Assembly: GCF_019977335.1 (NCBI RefSeq)
Contig: NZ_AP024653.1
Location: forward strand, 434,001-498,000
DNA from: Arthrobacter sp. NicSoilB4
Lineage (GTDB): Bacteria > Actinomycetota > Actinomycetes > Actinomycetales > Micrococcaceae
DNA: 64,000 nt
Direction of reading: 5' to 3'
Position numbers and translations under genes: made by a program. Within the stretch, counting starts at the first letter, position 1; each line of letters starts with the position of its first letter. Positions 60,807 through 64,000 of the stretch are shown here, in pieces. The notes under the pieces were generated by a model. It had not been told where the DNA came from. It searched no databases and saw only the letters and a list, made by a program, of their open reading frames with translations.

Positions 60807-63623
60807 ATGGCTGACACTGCAATGCATTCCGGCGCCGACCTCGCGGCCGAACTCCGGGCCGACGTCCGCCGGGTGTCCACCCTCCTCGGCGAATCCCTCG
60901 TCCGCCAGCACGGCCCCGAGCTCCTGGACCTGGTGGAGCAGGTGCGCCTGCTGACCAAGGAATCCAAGGAAGCCGCCCGCGGCGGTGCGGACGCCACCGG
61001 GCCGTGGAGCTCATACGACGTCGTCGCCCAGGTCCGCGAGCTGCTCGGCTCCCTGCCCCTCGAGCAGGCCACCGACCTGGTCCGCGCCTTCGCGTTCTAC
61101 TTCCACCTGGCCAACGCCGCCGAGCAGGTCCACCGGGTCCGCGGGCTGCGCACCCGGCAGGAAAAGGACGGCTGGCTGGCCAAAGCCGTCACCGACATCG
61201 CCGGCCAGGCAGGCCCTGCGGTGCTCCAGGAAGTCGTCAACGAGCTCGACGTCCGGCCCATCTTCACCGCGCACCCCACCGAGGCGTCACGCCGCTCGGT
61301 GCTGGACAAGGTCCGCCGGCTCTCCGACATCCTCGCTGTGTCCACCGCGGAGGGCACGTCCGCGCGCCGCCGCCAGGACCGCCAGCTCGCCGAAGTGATC
61401 GACCAGATGTGGCAGACGGACGAACTCCGCCAGGTCCGGCCCACCCCGGTGGACGAGGCCCGGAATGCGATCTACTACCTCACCGGCATCCTTGGCGACG
61501 CCATGCCGGAGATGCTCTCGGATCTCTCCGAACTGCTCTCCGAGCACGGCGTCAGCCTTCCCGCGGAGAAGGCCCCCGTGCGCTTCGGCTCCTGGATCGG
61601 CGGCGACCGGGACGGCAACCCCAACGTGACCGCCGCCGTCACCCGCGAAATCCTGCAGATCCAGAACCAGCACGCCGTCCGGATCAGCATCGGCCTGATC
61701 GACGGGCTGATCTCCATCCTGTCCAACTCGACGGCGCTCGCCGGGGCGGACCAGGAACTGCTGGACTCGATCGACGTCGACCTGGGGAACCTGCCGGGCC
61801 TGGACCGCCGCGTCCTCGAACTGAACGCCCAGGAGCCTTACCGGCTCAAACTCACCTGCATCAAGGCCAAGCTGATCAACACCGCCCGGCGCGTCTCGGC
61901 CGGATCGGCGCACGAGCCGGGCCGCGACTACACCGCCACCGCGGAGCTACTGGCCGAGCTTGGCCTGCTGGAGCGCTCGCTCCGCAACCACCACGCCGCG
62001 CTCGCCGCCGACGGCGCCCTGGCCCGGGTCCGCCGCGCCATCGCCTCCTTCGGCCTGCACCTGGCTACACTCGACATCCGCGAACACGCAGACCACCACC
62101 ATGACGCCGTCGGGCAGCTGATGGACCGTCTTGGCGGGCCCGGCGTCCGGTACGCGGAACTAAGCCGTTCCGAACGGCTCGAGGTCCTGGGTTCCGAGCT
62201 TGCCTCCCGCCGCCCGCTCTCCGGTCATCCGATCAAGCTCGACGGCGTCGCGGACGGCACGTACGATGTCTTCCGCGAGATCCGGCGCGCCCTGCGCACC
62301 TACGGCCCGGACGTGATCGAGACCTACATCATCTCCATGACCCGCGGCGCGGACGACGTCCTGGCCGCGGCGGTGCTGGCCCGCGAAGCCGGGCTGGTCA
62401 GCCTCTTCGGCGAAGCCCCGTACGCCAGGATCGGCTTCGCGCCGCTGCTGGAAACCGTGGAGGAACTGCGGGCCTCGGCCGAGATCGTGGATGCGCTGCT
62501 CTCCGACCCCTCGTACCGCGAGCTGGTCCGGCTGCGCGGCGACGTGCAGGAAATCATGCTTGGCTACTCGGACTCCAACAAGGAATCCGGCGTGATGACC
62601 AGCCAGTGGGAAATCCACAAGACCCAGCGCAAACTCCGGGATGTCGCCGCGAAGCACGGTGTCCGGGTGCGCCTGTTCCATGGCCGCGGCGGTTCCGTGG
62701 GCCGCGGCGGCGGCCCGACCTACGACGCCATCATGGCCCAGCCCAACGGGGTGCTGGAGGGCGAGATCAAGTTCACCGAACAGGGTGAGGTCATCTCGGA
62801 CAAGTACTCGCTGCCCGAACTCGCCCGCGAGAATCTCGAGCTTTCGCTCGCGGCGGTCATGCAGGGTTCGGCGCTGCACCGCACGCCGCGCACCTCGGAG
62901 GACCAGCGCGAACGCTACGGCCACGTCATGGAGACCATTTCCGACGCCGCCTTCGGCCGGTACCGGACGCTGATCGATGACCCGGACCTGCCGGCCTACT
63001 TCATGGCGTCCACCCCGGTGGAACAGCTGGGGTCCCTCAACATCGGTTCCCGGCCGTCCAAGCGGCCCGATTCCGGCGCGGGCCTCGAGGGCCTGCGGGC
63101 CATCCCGTGGGTATTCGGCTGGACGCAGTCACGGCAGATCGTCCCGGGCTGGTTCGGCGTCGGCTCCGGCCTCAAGGCCGCCCGCGAGGCCGGCCACTCG
63201 GCCCAGCTGGTGGAGATGATGGACGGCTGGCACTTCTTCCGCTCGGTGCTCTCCAACGTGGAAATGACCCTGGCGAAGACGGACATGGACATTGCCGGCT
63301 ACTACGTCTCGACCCTGGTGCCGGAGGAGCTGCACCACCTGTTCCGTGTCATCCGGGCCGAATACGAGCTGACCGTCACCGAGATCCAGAACCTGACCGG
63401 CGAGGACCTGCTGCTCGACGCGCAGCCCACGCTGAAGCGCTCACTGGAGATCCGGGACCAGTACCTCGACCCGATCAGCTACCTCCAGGTGGAACTGCTG
63501 CGGCGGGTCCGCGCCGAGGCCGCAGGGGAGAGCATGCCCAACGGCGAGATCAACGAACGCCTCCAGCGCGCCATGCTCATCACGGTCAACGGCGTGGCGG
63601 CCGGCCTGCGCAACACCGGCTGA
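60807..63623 (+). CDS. ppc: Phosphoenolpyruvate carboxylase
   Basis: Anaplerotic enzyme converting PEP and bicarbonate to oxaloacetate. The 938-residue protein has the catalytic His156 in [24 protein letters not shown] (about 263-276), the glycine-rich loop [14 protein letters not shown] (about 627-640), and the conserved C-terminal NTG. The frame is open further upstream, but conservation begins at ATG 60807. The ribosome-binding site is weak (GAAAGATAG). Length is normal for the family. Confidence 0.97.
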   Translation: MADTAMHSGADLAAELRADVRRVSTLLGESLVRQHGPELLDLVEQVRLLTKESKEAARGGADATGPWSSYDVVAQVRELLGSLPLEQATDLVRAFAFYFHLANAAEQVHRVRGLRTRQEKDGWLAKAVTDIAGQAGPAVLQEVVNELDVRPIFTAHPTEASRRSVLDKVRRLSDILAVSTAEGTSARRRQDRQLAEVIDQMWQTDELRQVRPTPVDEARNAIYYLTGILGDAMPEMLSDLSELLSEHGVSLPAEKAPVRFGSWIGGDRDGNPNVTAAVTREILQIQNQHAVRISIGLIDGLISILSNSTALAGADQELLDSIDVDLGNLPGLDRRVLELNAQEPYRLKLTCIKAKLINTARRVSAGSAHEPGRDYTATAELLAELGLLERSLRNHHAALAADGALARVRRAIASFGLHLATLDIREHADHHHDAVGQLMDRLGGPGVRYAELSRSERLEVLGSELASRRPLSGHPIKLDGVADGTYDVFREIRRALRTYGPDVIETYIISMTRGADDVLAAAVLAREAGLVSLFGEAPYARIGFAPLLETVEELRASAEIVDALLSDPSYRELVRLRGDVQEIMLGYSDSNKESGVMTSQWEIHKTQRKLRDVAAKHGVRVRLFHGRGGSVGRGGGPTYDAIMAQPNGVLEGEIKFTEQGEVISDKYSLPELARENLELSLAAVMQGSALHRTPRTSEDQRERYGHVMETISDAAFGRYRTLIDDPDLPAYFMASTPVEQLGSLNIGSRPSKRPDSGAGLEGLRAIPWVFGWTQSRQIVPGWFGVGSGLKAAREAGHSAQLVEMMDGWHFFRSVLSNVEMTLAKTDMDIAGYYVSTLVPEELHHLFRVIRAEYELTVTEIQNLTGEDLLLDAQPTLKRSLEIRDQYLDPISYLQVELLRRVRAEAAGESMPNGEINERLQRAMLITVNGVAAGLRNTG

Positions 63624-63666
63624 CCCCGGCTGGGGGTCCGCCCCGCGGTCCCGATAGGGTTGGGGC

Positions 63667-63972
63667 ATGCCGTCGTTCCAGACCAGACTGAAGATCACCG
63701 GGCTCAAGCCGGGCAACCCGCCGGAGGCCGTGATGGCAGCCGCCGTCGAAGCGCTGGAGACGCGGCACCACGTTGAAGCGAACCAGCTCGACCTGGCCGG
63801 GGGCGTTCCGCAGCTGAACCTGCGCTTCCTCGTCGAGCCCACCTCCTACAGCGGCGAGAACAGCCAGGCGCTGGAGTCGGCAGCGATGATGCGCGACGCC
63901 GTCGAACGCGTTGCAGTGACCGGCAACCTGATGGTGCTCCGCCGCAACCGCGGCCGCTGGGCGCCCGTGTAG
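63667..63972 (+). CDS. Hypothetical protein
   Basis: A 101-residue cytoplasmic protein (PSFQTRLKITGLKPGNPPEAVMAAAVEALETRHHVEANQLDLAGGVPQLNLRFLVEP...) with an alternating strand-helix-strand pattern, like a small ferredoxin-type fold. No family recognised and no motif. The start ATG 63667 follows GGGTTGGGGC, and it is 43 bp after ppc on the same strand, so it may be co-transcribed. Confidence 0.7.
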   Translation: MPSFQTRLKITGLKPGNPPEAVMAAAVEALETRHHVEANQLDLAGGVPQLNLRFLVEPTSYSGENSQALESAAMMRDAVERVAVTGNLMVLRRNRGRWAPV

Positions 63973-64000
63973 GCAGGTGCCGGGCGCCGCCTCAGAAGTC

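Overview
The window is high-GC, densely coded actinobacterial chromosome. The order ffs-dnaX, an F420-reductase-like oxidoreductase, a RamB-type regulator beside the glyoxylate shunt, a DtxR/IdeR-type iron box and the overall protein make-up all suggest a Micrococcaceae soil bacterium such as Arthrobacter or Pseudarthrobacter. That assignment is inferred from gene content, not from a database search. I see no phage, insertion sequence, integrase, rRNA or CRISPR array. The whole window reads as chromosomal backbone with metabolic islets.

Layout. 1-2.9 kb: dnaX (its 3' end runs off the left edge), the small SRP RNA gene just upstream of it, and tRNA-Ser(GGA) with a strong terminator. 2.9-13.2 kb: single genes (MpaB-like oxygenase, secreted M23 peptidase with a proline-rich tail, glutathione peroxidase, formaldehyde dehydrogenase fdhA, metallophosphoesterase, Stealth phosphotransferase, HAD phosphatase, a ParB-like small protein coupled to a LytR_C membrane protein, a TetR regulator). 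14.1-24.3 kb: one long leftward sugar operon (Gfo/Idh/MocA dehydrogenase, TIM-barrel epimerase, ribose-type ABC importer with two permeases, ketose 3-epimerase-like enzyme, GNAT) with a divergent ROK repressor and a palindrome between them. 24.4-30.7 kb: a CynX-type MFS exporter, then aceB and aceA with the divergent RamB-type regulator. 30.8-37.5 kb: pyruvate oxidase poxB, a lipoprotein serpin, pyridoxal kinase, an MHS-family symporter and a YhhQ-type queuosine-precursor transporter. 37.6-41 kb: a second, LacI-controlled Gfo/Idh + epimerase pair. 41-48.4 kb: tgt, SRPBCC, a DUF6707-like protein, NUDIX-like, VOC and YdeI proteins, and a glycogen-debranching-type enzyme. 48.4-52.4 kb: an iron(III) ABC importer behind an iron box. 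52.4-60.3 kb: GH76 hydrolase, an SDR/acyl-CoA dehydrogenase pair, DUF1684, two TetR regulators, an aldo/keto reductase and an F420-type oxidoreductase. 60.3-64 kb: a small membrane protein, ppc and a short hypothetical gene.

Themes. Two regulated loci pair a Gfo/Idh/MocA dehydrogenase with TIM-barrel epimerases, which suggests breakdown of unusual or anhydro sugars through keto-sugar intermediates. Acetate and C2 metabolism is represented by aceA, aceB, the RamB-type regulator and poxB, with ppc further along. Several regulators sit next to palindromes that look like their operators. The most unusual non-coding signal is a nested palindrome present three times, after dsbA-like, poxB and epimerase genes. 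Its inner 9-11 bp stem keeps a 6-nt loop and shows compensatory base changes between copies. No intergenic stretch exceeds about 300 bases.
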